Positions 24,174-33,567 of a stretch of 64,000 bases of DNA are shown here, in pieces. This DNA is from Paenalcaligenes sp050487225 (GTDB lineage: Bacteria; Pseudomonadota; Gammaproteobacteria; Burkholderiales; Burkholderiaceae_B): contig NZ_JBKQGY010000001.1 in NCBI RefSeq assembly GCF_050487225.1, positions 1,612,001 through 1,676,000 on the forward strand, given 5' to 3'. The notes below the pieces were generated by a model. It ran no database searches and was not told where the DNA came from. It saw nothing but the letters and a program-made list of their open reading frames with translations. A program made the translations under genes and the position numbers. Numbering within the stretch: position 1 is the stretch's first letter; each line of letters begins with the position of its first letter.

Positions 24174-26219
24174 TTACAGAATCTTTTCTACAGCTTCGAC
24201 CAGCTTCTCAGTGGTCAGACCAAAGTGCTTGAACAGTACATCAGCCGGCGCAGACGCACCGTAGCTGTCTATACCTAGAACCGCACCATCTAGGCCTACA
24301 TATTTGTGCCACAAGCCAGTGGAACCCGCTTCAATCGCCACACGGGGCATGCCAGCAGGTAACACGGCATCACGCCACGCTTTATCTTGTGCATCAAAGA
24401 TATTGGTGCAAGGCATGGAAACCACGCGCACTGGAATACCTTTTTCTGCCAATTCAGTTTGCGCCTTCAACGCCAGTTCTACTTCAGAACCTGTAGCCAT
24501 GATGATGGCACGTGCGTTAGCCGCATCACGCAATACATAACCACCGCGCGCAATCGCCGCAACAGTTTGGCTATCACGCTCAACGAAAGGTAGATTTTGA
24601 CGGGACAACAGCAGCGCACTTGGGCCACCGTCTTTCACGTTCAAGCCTACGCTTGCTGGACGGCGCACGGATTCAATCCATGCCACAGCCGTTTCGGTGG
24701 TGTCGCAAGGACGCCATACGTGCAAGTTAGGAATCAAACGCAGGCTAGAAGCGTGCTCAATGGACTGGTGAGTAGGACCGTCTTCGCCCAAACCGATGGA
24801 GTCGTGTGTGAACACGTGCACCACGCGCTGTTTCATCAACGCGGCCATACGAATGGCATTACGGGAATAATCAGAGAATGTCAGGAAGGTACCGCCAAAT
24901 GGCAGGTAACCACCGTGCAAGGCCATACCGTTCATCACAGCAGCCATACCGAACTCACGCACACCGTAGTTGATGTGACGACCGAACTGTACGCCGTCGT
25001 CGGTTGCACGCACAGGAGCAACGCCAGGCCAGTTAGTCAGGTTAGAACCGGTCAAATCAGCCGAACCACCCAGCATTTCAGGCAAGCCATCTACCAGACC
25101 TTCAATGGCCAATTGGGAGGCTTTACGTGTAGCAACGGTTTGTGCTGCCGCTTGGGTTTTGTTCAGTAGCTCTTGAGCCAACTCGTCGAAGTTAGCAGGC
25201 AATTCGCTGCGCAAACGACGGGCCAGTTCTTTAGCCAACTCTGGGTGTGCAGCTTGGTAGGCGGCAAAGCGTTGTTCCCACTCGGATTGAGCGGCAGCGC
25301 CTTTGCTGCGGCCATCCCAGTATTCATATACGTCTGCTGGAATTTCAAAGGCGGCATGAGGCCAGCCAATGGCTGCGCGTGTGGCAGCAATCTCTTCGTC
25401 ACCAAATGGGGCGCCGTGAGATTTCTCGGAGCCAGCCAGTTTAGGTGAGCCTTTACCAATCACTGTCTTACAGCAAATGATGGTTGGGCCGTTACCTTCT
25501 TTCACGTAGGCTTTTGCTGTTTGTACGGCTTTTTCCAGTGCCTCAACGCTATGGCCATCCACGTTTTCTACAACGTTCCAGCCGTAACTGCGGAAGCGCT
25601 CTGGTGTGTTATCGCCAAACCAAGACTCCACTTTACCGTCAATGGAAATACCATTGTCGTCGTAGAACACGATCAGTTTGGACAGTTTTAATGTACCTGC
25701 CAACGAACATGCTTCGTGGGAAATACCTTCCATCAAGCAGCCGTCACCCACAAACGCGTAGGTATTGTGATCCACTACGTTGTGACCTGGGCGGTTGAAT
25801 TCTTTTGCCAGCAAAGCCTCGGCCAATGCCATACCTACGGCGTTGGAAATACCTTGTCCCAATGGGCCGGTAGTAGTTTCCACACCCGCAGTCTCGCCCA
25901 CTTCAGGGTGACCGGCGGTACGCGAATGCAACTGACGGAAATTACGCAGTTCTTCCATCGGCAGATCGTAGCCTGTCAAATGCAACAGGGCATAAATCAG
26001 CATAGAGCCGTGGCCGTTAGACAATACGAAGCGGTCACGATCAAACCATGCAGGATCAGCTGGATTATGTTTGAGGTGGCGTGTCCACAGCACTTCGGCA
26101 ATTTCTGCCATCCCCATAGGCGCACCAGGGTGACCCGATTTAGCTTGTTGCACGGCATCCATCGCCAGTGCACGAATGGCATTCGCCATGGGCGATACGG
26201 AGGAAGAGGATAAGTCCAT
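24174..26219 (-). CDS. tkt: Transketolase
   Basis: A 681-residue thiamine-diphosphate enzyme that transfers two-carbon units between sugar phosphates. The N-terminal domain has SGHPGAPMGMAEIAEVLW, the metal-binding GDGCLMEGISHEA and YDDNGISIDG; the middle domain has DSIGLGEDGPTHQ. ATG at 26219 (MDLSSSS) is chosen because the longer frame from 26330 has no family similarity before it. It heads the minus-strand tkt-gap-pgk operon and is divergent from rsmE. Confidence 0.97.
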   Translation of the reverse strand: MDLSSSSVSPMANAIRALAMDAVQQAKSGHPGAPMGMAEIAEVLWTRHLKHNPADPAWFDRDRFVLSNGHGSMLIYALLHLTGYDLPMEELRNFRQLHSRTAGHPEVGETAGVETTTGPLGQGISNAVGMALAEALLAKEFNRPGHNVVDHNTYAFVGDGCLMEGISHEACSLAGTLKLSKLIVFYDDNGISIDGKVESWFGDNTPERFRSYGWNVVENVDGHSVEALEKAVQTAKAYVKEGNGPTIICCKTVIGKGSPKLAGSEKSHGAPFGDEEIAATRAAIGWPHAAFEIPADVYEYWDGRSKGAAAQSEWEQRFAAYQAAHPELAKELARRLRSELPANFDELAQELLNKTQAAAQTVATRKASQLAIEGLVDGLPEMLGGSADLTGSNLTNWPGVAPVRATDDGVQFGRHINYGVREFGMAAVMNGMALHGGYLPFGGTFLTFSDYSRNAIRMAALMKQRVVHVFTHDSIGLGEDGPTHQSIEHASSLRLIPNLHVWRPCDTTETAVAWIESVRRPASVGLNVKDGGPSALLLSRQNLPFVERDSQTVAAIARGGYVLRDAANARAIIMATGSEVELALKAQTELAEKGIPVRVVSMPCTNIFDAQDKAWRDAVLPAGMPRVAIEAGSTGLWHKYVGLDGAVLGIDSYGASAPADVLFKHFGLTTEKLVEAVEKIL

Positions 26220-26384
26220 TGGAAACTCTTGAAGGGCAAAAGACACTGTGGCCCGCCCCATCATCAACAGGTAGTTATTAAAGCCATTCATTTTACCACC
26301 GCAATGCCCGCAGAACCGCCACCCAAGCACGACAGAGCTCGGTTATGCTGTAACAAGCATGACTCTTCAAACTCAGCCAAGCAT

Positions 26385-27134
26385 ATGAATCTGCCACGTT
26401 TTTTTTGTGAAATAGACCTGCAAACAGGCACTACCGTTGAACTTAGCACCGAGCTGGCCCACTATATGCTCCGTGTTTTACGTCTCAAAGACCAATCTAA
26501 GGTCTGGCTTTTTAATGGCCAAGGCGGACAATTTTTGGCATCTTTACAACATCAAGGTAAAGGTGTGCTGGCGCACTTGCTGGAATTTCAAGACCTTGAA
26601 CGCGAGCTTCCACAACGCATCACCGTCGCCCAAGGTTTAGCCTCTGGCGACAAAATGGATTGGATTGCCGAAAAGTGCACTGAGATAGGCGTCACTGCCC
26701 TCGCCCCCATTGCAGCTCGCTACAGCGTTCTGCAATTACAGGGTGACAGACTGCAAAAGCGTATACAGCATTGGCAAAAAGTTGCCCGATCAGCCAGTGA
26801 GCAATGTGGCCGCAACCGTGTGATGCACGTATCCCCCCCACAACAACTGGCTGCTTTTCTACAATCACTCCCTAGCTCTGCCCACACTCGCGTGATTTTT
26901 TGCGACCCAGATGCCGAGCACGATTTGGACAGCGCCTTAGCAGGAGTGTCCGACTGGCCTGATGCGCATGTAGTATTTTTGATTGGCCCAGAAGGCGGGT
27001 GGTCAGAAGAAGAAAAGGCCCAAGCAATCGCTGCTGGGGCCTTATCTATGCGTTTCGGTACTCGTATTTTGCGCACCGAAACCGCTGCAATCGCATTGGT
27101 GTCAGCAGCCAGCGCCAGAATGGGCTGGCTGTAG
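26385..27134 (+). CDS. rsmE: 16S rRNA (uracil-1498-N3)-methyltransferase
   Basis: A 249-residue SPOUT-class methyltransferase acting on U1498 of 16S rRNA with S-adenosylmethionine. The N-terminal PUA-like domain (HYMLRVLRLK, then WLFNGQGG) precedes the knot domain: GLASGDKMDWIAEKCTEIGV, SASEQCGRN, LIGPEGGWSEEE, and RFGTRILRTETAA. ATG at 26385 (MNLPRFF) is chosen over the open frame from 26229. Its upstream region is shared with the divergent tkt promoter. It converges on the barstar-like gene with 6 bp between stops. Confidence 0.95.
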   Translation: MNLPRFFCEIDLQTGTTVELSTELAHYMLRVLRLKDQSKVWLFNGQGGQFLASLQHQGKGVLAHLLEFQDLERELPQRITVAQGLASGDKMDWIAEKCTEIGVTALAPIAARYSVLQLQGDRLQKRIQHWQKVARSASEQCGRNRVMHVSPPQQLAAFLQSLPSSAHTRVIFCDPDAEHDLDSALAGVSDWPDAHVVFLIGPEGGWSEEEKAQAIAAGALSMRFGTRILRTETAAIALVSAASARMGWL

Positions 27135-27140
27135 TCATTC

Positions 27141-27623
27141 TCAATCTTCGTAGGTTGCGTCTACGTCAGCACCTGAGTACGGCGTAGGCGCTACACCTGG
27201 CTCAGCATCAGGGTGCTTGCCCGCGTGAATAACGGTGTAAGCGAACATCTTGTCTTTGGTGCTGACAAAGTCGGCCACATCATTACACACACTCAAAATA
27301 GCCTGCGCATGGGTTTCCAGCGCTGGGTCACCTGTGTGCAATTTATCAAACCACAGATACAACCCTGTTTTTTGATCCAAAACGGTGTCGCACAGACAAT
27401 CATAGAGCGCATCCAGATCACTGCCGAAGAAATCGGGGTAATCCACTGCCTTCACAATAGCGCGCAATACAGCGGAACAACTACGAGCGCGATCACAATC
27501 CACTTCACCTACAGTGATCTCGGCCGCTTGTGCCATGGTGAATATCTTACTTTTTTGTGCATCGGTTGCATTAATCAGGCCACCCTGCTGCAACAGCTCT
27601 TGCAAATTGAGGCTTTGACTCAT
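27141..27623 (-). CDS. Barstar-family (ribonuclease inhibitor-like) protein
   Basis: A 160-residue soluble protein. The region around residues 60-110 matches the barstar family: VDYPDFFGSDLDALYDCLCD is the helix-2 segment that plugs the active site of barnase, followed by a strand LYLWFDKL. Barstars bind and neutralise secreted ribonucleases. No barnase-like or other toxin gene is beside it, so it is an orphan. It may be an immunity gene or have taken another role. It stands alone on the minus strand between rsmE and maeB. Confidence 0.75.
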   Translation of the reverse strand: MSQSLNLQELLQQGGLINATDAQKSKIFTMAQAAEITVGEVDCDRARSCSAVLRAIVKAVDYPDFFGSDLDALYDCLCDTVLDQKTGLYLWFDKLHTGDPALETHAQAILSVCNDVADFVSTKDKMFAYTVIHAGKHPDAEPGVAPTPYSGADVDATYED

Positions 27624-28006
27624 TGCGATGCCCTTCTAAAAACGTTGACTTCCTGTCGATCCATAATACCTGCTCAATCTGAACCGATCAGCCTTTTACT
27701 TCCGGCTAATCCGAACAATAAATTAGAAACTTGTCTATCGCCAGTACATTCGTCATGACTGAGAAATTTTCGTTGACGGTAAGAGACGTGCGGTGCGCAC
27801 AGAAACAACCCGTAACGTTTTTATCTTAGGCGATATTTAGACGTAGCGAATGGGTTTTTAATCCATTTAGCAGTCTCTGTGCAAGCGGTCGAAGAATCCG
27901 TTTCTTTCCCTCAACACTTCAATTCAGGTATTGCAAAATACCTACAATAGCATACGCACAAAAAAACTGGCCTGCGCTCCGTTAAGAGGCAGGCCAGTAG
28001 CGAAAC
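27624..28006. other. 383-bp gap between the barstar-like gene and maeB
   Basis: No convincing gene is seen. It should hold the barstar-like gene's promoter (on the minus strand, near 27624). A short 7-bp hairpin lies at 27926-27943 (AGGTATT/AATACCT, loop GCAA), and the maeB terminator at 27960-27997. No RNA gene could be recognised in the remainder. Confidence 0.6.
27960..27997 (-). terminator. Rho-independent terminator of maeB
   Basis: CTGGCCTGC (27967-27975) pairs with GCAGGCCAG (27989-27997) around a 13-nt loop. On the minus strand the stem runs directly into seven T residues. It lies 10 bp past the maeB stop. Confidence 0.88.
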
Positions 28007-30298
28007 TTAGTCGCGTGCGGTGTTGGCATCCACCACCGTCAGCGCCGTCATATTAATGATACGGCGTACCGAGGAGCTAGAAGTCATAATACTGATAGGA
28101 GCATTAGCGCCTAGCAAGAATGGCCCTACAGCGACGTTACCACCCGCTTCTGTTTTTAACAGGTTGTAAGCAATATTACCGGCATCCACGTTCGGGCAAA
28201 TCAACAAGTTTGCTGCGCCACTCAGTGTAGTTTGCGGCAGAATGCGTTTACGTAGGCTCTCATCCAACGCGCAATCACCGTGCATTTCGCCGTCCACTTC
28301 CAGCTCAGGCGCTTGTTGACGGATCAAATCTAGTGCTTCGCGCATTTTGCTACCAGACGACGAGCTGCCCGTACCAAAATTGGAACGTGACAACAACGCG
28401 GCTTTAGGCTCGATGTTCAGCTCACGCATACGACGAGCCGCTGCAATCGTGATTTCAGCGATTTGCTCTGCGTCAGGGTTGTCATTCACATGTGTATCAG
28501 CCAATGCCACAGTACGCTCACGCAACAGCAAGATATTCATCGCGCTGTAGGTTTTTGCACCAGGACGTTTGCCAATTACTTCATCAATGAAACGCAGGTG
28601 GTTGGCATAACTACCCACGGTCCCGCAGATCATGCCATCCGCTTCGCCCAGATGCAGCATCATGGCACCAATCAGCGTAAAGCGACGACGCATTTCTACA
28701 CGAGCCATCTCTTTGGTCACGCCATCGCGGCAGCGCATTTCCCAATAGGCTGTCCAGTAACGGTTAAAGCGATCATCTTGCTCGGGGTTAGTCACATCGA
28801 CATCAACACCCAGACGCATACGCAAGCCGAAACGCTCAATACGTTGCTGCAACACGGCTGGTCTACCAATCAAGATAGGCGTGGCCAGTTTCTCGTCTAC
28901 GATTACCTGTACAGCACGCAGCACACCTTCGTCTTCGCCTTCAGCGAACACAATGCGTGATTTGCCACCGTTTTTAACGATATCCTTAGCTGCACCATAC
29001 ACGGGCTTCATGAAAGCGCCTGAACGGTACACAAACTGCTGCAACTGATAAACGTAGGCGTCTAGGTCTTCGATAGGACGTGTTGCCACTCCCTCTTCCA
29101 TACCGGCTTTAGCAACAGCAGGTGCAATACGTGCAATCAGACGAGAATCAAACGGTTTGGGAATCAGGTACTCAGGACCAAATTCCAGATTTTCAATGTT
29201 GTAGGCCGCCGCAACCAGCTCATCTTGCTCTTCACGCGCCAATTGGCAAATCGCGTGTACTGCCGCAATTTCCATGCCACGTGTAATGGTGGTTGCACCA
29301 ATATCCAACGCGCCACGGAAGATGTACGGGAAGCACAGTACGTTGTTGACCTGGTTAGGGTAGTCAGAACGGCCTGTAGCAATCACTACATCATCACGTA
29401 CAGCATGTGCATCTTCGGGCAGAATTTCTGGATTAGGGTTAGCCAAGGCCAAAATCAACGGACGCGCAGCCATACGGGCCACCATCTCTTGCTTCAACAC
29501 ACCACCAGCGGACAAGCCCAAAAACACATCAGCGTTATCGATCACTTCGCCCAGCTTACGTGCATCAGTATCTTGTACAAAACGCGCTTTGGCTTCGTCC
29601 ATCAAGACGGTACGGCCTTTGTAGACCACGCCTTCGATGTCTGTCAGCCAGATGTTTTTCATTGGCAGGCCTAGGTCTACCAACAGCTCCAAACACGCCA
29701 ATGCCGCAGCGCCCGCACCGGACACTACCACTTTTACTTCTTCCAGCTTTTTATCTACCACTGCCAAACCGTTCAGGAATGCAGCAGCTACACAGATAGC
29801 TGTACCGTGCTGATCGTCATGGAAGACAGGAATCTTCATGCGTTCACGCAGTTTTTTCTCTACGATGAAGCACTCTGGCGCTTTGATATCTTCTAGGTTG
29901 ATACCACCGAAAGTGGGCTCTAAACCGGCAATGATATCTACCAGTTTCTCTGGGTCGGTTTCGTTGATCTCGATATCGAATACATCGATACCAGCAAAGT
30001 TCTTGAACAGAACCGCTTTACCTTCCATCACAGGCTTGGATGCCAACGCACCAATATTGCCCAGGCCCAGCACAGCGGTACCGTTGGTGATTACACCAAC
30101 CAAGTTACCGCGACCGGTATAACGGAACGCATTTTGCGGGTCGGTGACGATCTCCTCACAAGCGGCCGCAACGCCTGGAGAATACGCCAACGCTAAATCG
30201 CGCTGGTTAGATAACTGCTTGGTAGGTGTCACTGACAGTTTGCCAGGGCGACCTTGCTCATGATATTCGAGCGCTGCCTTGCGGAGATTTTCATCCAT
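28007..30298 (-). CDS. maeB: NADP-dependent malic enzyme with C-terminal phosphotransacetylase-like domain
   Basis: A 763-residue MaeB-type protein. It decarboxylates malate to pyruvate with NADP, supplying NADPH and pyruvate. The malic domain (YSPGVAAACEEI, GNIGALASKPVMEGKA, FHDDQHGTAI) and NAD-binding domain (VVVSGAGAAALACLELL) fill about residues 1-420. A phosphotransacetylase-like domain follows from about 430 (KSRIVFAEGEDEGVLRA), which in such enzymes is regulatory (acetyl-CoA) rather than catalytic. Full length and intact. Its own terminator follows. Confidence 0.96.
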   Translation of the reverse strand: MDENLRKAALEYHEQGRPGKLSVTPTKQLSNQRDLALAYSPGVAAACEEIVTDPQNAFRYTGRGNLVGVITNGTAVLGLGNIGALASKPVMEGKAVLFKNFAGIDVFDIEINETDPEKLVDIIAGLEPTFGGINLEDIKAPECFIVEKKLRERMKIPVFHDDQHGTAICVAAAFLNGLAVVDKKLEEVKVVVSGAGAAALACLELLVDLGLPMKNIWLTDIEGVVYKGRTVLMDEAKARFVQDTDARKLGEVIDNADVFLGLSAGGVLKQEMVARMAARPLILALANPNPEILPEDAHAVRDDVVIATGRSDYPNQVNNVLCFPYIFRGALDIGATTITRGMEIAAVHAICQLAREEQDELVAAAYNIENLEFGPEYLIPKPFDSRLIARIAPAVAKAGMEEGVATRPIEDLDAYVYQLQQFVYRSGAFMKPVYGAAKDIVKNGGKSRIVFAEGEDEGVLRAVQVIVDEKLATPILIGRPAVLQQRIERFGLRMRLGVDVDVTNPEQDDRFNRYWTAYWEMRCRDGVTKEMARVEMRRRFTLIGAMMLHLGEADGMICGTVGSYANHLRFIDEVIGKRPGAKTYSAMNILLLRERTVALADTHVNDNPDAEQIAEITIAAARRMRELNIEPKAALLSRSNFGTGSSSSGSKMREALDLIRQQAPELEVDGEMHGDCALDESLRKRILPQTTLSGAANLLICPNVDAGNIAYNLLKTEAGGNVAVGPFLLGANAPISIMTSSSSVRRIINMTALTVVDANTARD

Positions 30299-30417
30299 AA
30301 CGTTTAACCACTTATTCTAGAAATTCAAACACTAAATACAGGGCTAACCCTAAAGAGACCCATTCTATCCTCTAGGTCACACGGAACACATGCTGCAGGG
30401 CAGCAAAAATAGTAGAA

Positions 30418-31344
30418 CTATGATTTTAGACCATCCCACTCTTGTGCAGGATGCGTAAAATACCCTTTTGGATCAAAGCACTGCTTCACTTCCATCTCTA
30501 TATCAGCGGCGGCGATTTGTAGGCTTTTTTCACTCACCACACCGGCTTGCGACTGCTCCCACAATGCCTCTGTGGCTAAGCAACGGGCATCTAGCACCAC
30601 CCACTCTAACCAACCCAAATCCCCCCCGCTTCCTAACAGCAGGTGAGCTAAGTTCAAATCTTGGCCTGCTTGCACAGGTTGCAAGGCATCGAGCCTATAG
30701 CGGGCTTCCCACTCTGCTACCGCCAAACACGCTTGCCCCGCTTCACTGCTTTGTAATTGAAATAGTTGCGGCACCAGTTGGCGCAACCGTGGCGTATTCA
30801 GTGGCTTGGTATTATTCTGCCCGAACGCCCCCAAACTCGACACAGTGCCATCGTCCATCAATAATGAGGCATGAACCACACCAGACAAATGGGTATGACC
30901 CGTGCGCCAACTTTGGCTGTGCCTATCTAGCAGCCACGCCGCAATCGTCCACTCTGCAGGCCAGGCTGCTAAACCGTGTAGGCCCGCTTCGCTTAACGCT
31001 CCTAGCAAGCAGCCCGGCTGCACAAACCACTGACCGGTTTCTGGCTGCAGAATCTGAAATTTATTTAAACGTTGAGGATCCAGCCACAAGGTGGGTAATA
31101 CGTCATCGCTATGCCTGTGCGGTACGCCTTCTACACCCATCACCACCTGATGCAGAGCGCAGACATTACGCGCGTGATGCACATCTGCTGGGGTTTCAGG
31201 CGTAAAGCACAACTGCCCTTCGCCCAACAATCGCTTCTCACCATGCGCTTTTTGACTCAGTTGCAAACAGAACTGATCCCACGCACTGACCTGCTCTACA
31301 TGCTTACGACCTGACAGAAAAGCCCGTCGCGACTCAGAATGCAT
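30418..31344 (-). CDS. Divergent FAD-binding oxidase-like protein (GlcE/PCMH-like)
   Basis: A 308-residue protein I cannot name firmly. Residues about 90-140 (FQILQPETGQWFVQPGCLLG, then ALSEAGLHGLAAWPAEWTIA) resemble the strand and L..aL...GL region of FAD_binding_4 proteins such as GlcE. The C-terminal CFDPKGYFTHP resembles their FDPxGxFNPG end. The central FAD loop is poorly conserved, so it may not bind flavin. SRRAFLSGR at the start looks like a twin-arginine motif but no hydrophobic stretch follows. It is divergent from the class I aminotransferase and 119 bp upstream of maeB. Confidence 0.5.
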   Translation of the reverse strand: MHSESRRAFLSGRKHVEQVSAWDQFCLQLSQKAHGEKRLLGEGQLCFTPETPADVHHARNVCALHQVVMGVEGVPHRHSDDVLPTLWLDPQRLNKFQILQPETGQWFVQPGCLLGALSEAGLHGLAAWPAEWTIAAWLLDRHSQSWRTGHTHLSGVVHASLLMDDGTVSSLGAFGQNNTKPLNTPRLRQLVPQLFQLQSSEAGQACLAVAEWEARYRLDALQPVQAGQDLNLAHLLLGSGGDLGWLEWVVLDARCLATEALWEQSQAGVVSEKSLQIAAADIEMEVKQCFDPKGYFTHPAQEWDGLKS

Positions 31345-31436
31345 TGTATTTTCCTGCCATATGCTTATGATTAAAGGGTTAATCCTGACTCAGCCACCGC
31401 AACGACGCGGCCTTTTATACCGAGATTCTCTGCTTT

Positions 31437-32597
31437 ATGTTTCGCCCAGCGCATCGAACTGCACACATCACTCCCTTTCATGCGGTAGAACTGTTCAAAG
31501 AAGCCAATGCCTTGATCGCTCAAGGCAACGATATTATCAGCCTGGGCATAGGTGAACCAGACTTCACCGCCCCTGCCGCTGTAGTACAGGCACTACATGC
31601 AGCGAGCGAAGCTGGGCGCAGTCAGTACACACCACCACTGGGTGAGCCGGCACTGCGTGCTGCCATCAGCCGTTACTACCAAAGCTTTTTTGGTGCTACA
31701 CAAGTCACCCCTGATCGTATTGTAGTCACCGCCGGTGCATCTGGCGCACTCACCTTGGCAGCATTGGCATTGATCAATCCCGGTGATGAAGTACTGATGC
31801 CAGACCCATCCTACCCCGCCAACCAGAACTTTGTGACGGCTGCTGGTGGTAAAACGGTTTTAGTGCCTACAACGGCTGAGCAACGCTTTCAACTCAATGC
31901 AGAACACGTACGCCAACACTGGAACGAGCGTACCCGTGGTGTGCTGATTGCATCCCCTAGCAACCCTACCGGTGCCACCATCAGCCGTGAAGCGCTGCAG
32001 GAGCTCATTACCGAAGTACGTGCTCGTAACGGTTTCATCATCATGGATGAAATCTACCTAGGCATTTACTACGAAGAACAACCGCTGAGCGCGCTAACGC
32101 TGGACGATGACATCATTATCATCAACAGCTTCTCCAAGTACTTTCACATGACGGGTTGGCGCCTGGGGTGGATGATTGTTCCCCCTGCGCTCATCCCTAC
32201 CATTGATCGTATGGCTGCGAGCTTAGCTATTTGCGCACCTGCTCTGGCCCAACACGCTGCCCTTGCCTGCTTCACAGAAGACAGCATGGCAATTTACGAA
32301 GAGCGTAGGCTAGCCTTCAAAGCGCGTCGCGATTTCCTGCTGTCTGCCTTTGAGCAAATTGGTTTAGATGTTCCCGTCAAACCTGATGGCGCCTTCTATA
32401 TCTACGCGGACATTAAAGCGCACAGCAACGACAGTGAAGACTTCTCCAAACGCTTGTTACACGAAGCTGGTGTAGCGGCTGTACCGGGCCGCGACTTTGG
32501 CCCTAACATGGCTCACCACACTTTACGTTTTTCGTACTCCACCTCGTTGGAACGTTTGCACGAAGCCATAGAACGTATGCGCCGTTTCTTGGCTTAA
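31437..32597 (+). CDS. Class I pyridoxal-phosphate aminotransferase
   Basis: A 386-residue fold-type I aminotransferase (AspC/AlaA-like subgroup). GIGEPDFTAP is the N-terminal substrate loop, GASGALTLA the phosphate-binding turn, SPSNPTGATIS and MDEIYLG hold the cofactor Asn and Asp, and the Schiff-base lysine is in NSFSKYFHMTGWRLGW. A C-terminal arginine in TLRFSYSTS binds the substrate carboxylate. It probably moves amino groups between common amino acids and 2-oxoglutarate or pyruvate. The true substrate is not readable. Confidence 0.9.
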   Translation: MFRPAHRTAHITPFHAVELFKEANALIAQGNDIISLGIGEPDFTAPAAVVQALHAASEAGRSQYTPPLGEPALRAAISRYYQSFFGATQVTPDRIVVTAGASGALTLAALALINPGDEVLMPDPSYPANQNFVTAAGGKTVLVPTTAEQRFQLNAEHVRQHWNERTRGVLIASPSNPTGATISREALQELITEVRARNGFIIMDEIYLGIYYEEQPLSALTLDDDIIIINSFSKYFHMTGWRLGWMIVPPALIPTIDRMAASLAICAPALAQHAALACFTEDSMAIYEERRLAFKARRDFLLSAFEQIGLDVPVKPDGAFYIYADIKAHSNDSEDFSKRLLHEAGVAAVPGRDFGPNMAHHTLRFSYSTSLERLHEAIERMRRFLA

Positions 32598-32618
32598 TGC
32601 ACTAAGAGTCTGGCTAAT

Positions 32619-32651
32619 AAAAAACGCCACGATTATCTCGTGGCGTTTTTT
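32619..32651. terminator. Bidirectional terminator between aminotransferase and lytic transglycosylase genes
   Basis: CGCCACGA (32625-32632) pairs with TCGTGGCG (32638-32645) around a 5-nt loop. A-tracts before and T-tracts after make it work in both directions for the two convergent genes. Confidence 0.9.
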
Positions 32652-32658
32652 ATTGAAC

Positions 32659-33492
32659 TTAATCGCGTATAGGAATGCCTGAGGCCAGAGCCATGCGTCG
32701 GCGTTCTGCCAACACTCGCGCACCATACCCGCCATCACTAGGGCCTGTAGCCCCTACGTAGCACGCCAAGGCCCCTGTTAACGAGCCTCTGCGCTTTCTA
32801 CAGTCGTACAAAATCTGTGTACCAGCACGAATGTTGGCCTCGGGGCTAAAGACGGCCAGCTCTCGCTCTACATAGTTCTCTAACTTATCGCGGTGCACGC
32901 GGGTCATCACCTGCATCAAACCTTGTGCTCCAGCATGACTTTCTGCAAACGGGTTATAGCTAGACTCAATCGCAATCACCGCCAAAATCAGTTGTGGGTC
33001 TATGCGTTTCTCGGCCCCCACGGTGAAGGCTGTTTGCACCAATGCCCCCGACACGCTGTGCGCTATTTTATATTTACGTGCTATGTAGCTGCGTAGCGCC
33101 TGAAATTGGGTTTTGGACACGCCGCCCACATTCGCGCCCGCAACGGTACGCTGCAAGGTATCCACAAACCCTTGGTAAGCAGAATACTCCACCACCTCCT
33201 CTTCAATCGGCGGCGGGGGCTCTTCACCTTCTTCGGTGACTTGTTCTGTATTGGTGTCCGGCATCATCCACGCGAACTGTGCGAAATTGTCGTTATTCAA
33301 CACTTCGGGGCGTAGAGCATCTACCATCACCGAGTACAACTGACGGGCTTGTTCGCGAATCGACGGCACAACCAGCCCCGCTGCAATAGTCACCAGCACA
33401 GCAATACCCAAGTAAATCGCACACATATGTACGAACTCGCTAATGCGATAACGTACTAGACGTAAGCCTTGATGTGCCCAGTCTGGATTCAT
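32659..33492 (-). CDS. Membrane-anchored lytic transglycosylase (SLT domain)
   Basis: A 277-residue protein with an N-terminal cytoplasmic tail, one transmembrane segment (about residues 21-42), an acidic proline-rich linker (EEGEEPPPPIEEE near 89-101) and a C-terminal SLT domain from about 145. The catalytic glutamate is in AVIAIESSYNPFAESHAGAQ, followed by GLMQVM, the lysozyme-like pattern of peptidoglycan lytic transglycosylases. It should cleave glycan strands from the periplasmic face with release of anhydro-muropeptides. It is convergent with the aminotransferase and divergent from ubiD. Confidence 0.88.
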   Translation of the reverse strand: MNPDWAHQGLRLVRYRISEFVHMCAIYLGIAVLVTIAAGLVVPSIREQARQLYSVMVDALRPEVLNNDNFAQFAWMMPDTNTEQVTEEGEEPPPPIEEEVVEYSAYQGFVDTLQRTVAGANVGGVSKTQFQALRSYIARKYKIAHSVSGALVQTAFTVGAEKRIDPQLILAVIAIESSYNPFAESHAGAQGLMQVMTRVHRDKLENYVERELAVFSPEANIRAGTQILYDCRKRRGSLTGALACYVGATGPSDGGYGARVLAERRRMALASGIPIRD

Positions 33493-33567
33493 GTCCGGAC
33501 TCCTTCTTAATCCTGTAGGTATAATCTTAACAACCTTTACCCCAGAAAACCGGAGTATCTCTTCACA

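Noticed and set aside
27624..28006. A barnase-like toxin gene next to the barstar-like gene.
   Set aside because: No open frame of suitable size or motif occurs in the gap, and both flanking genes are housekeeping genes.
30468..31205. A 245-residue plus-strand frame opposite the FAD-binding-like gene.
   Set aside because: The minus-strand frame is longer and shows family-like motifs; this one is rich in Pro/Thr/Ser/Leu with no motif and no ribosome-binding site.
31309..31344. Twin-arginine export signal (SRRAFLSGR) at the start of the FAD-binding-like protein.
   Set aside because: No hydrophobic stretch or cleavage site follows, so it cannot be a working Tat signal peptide.
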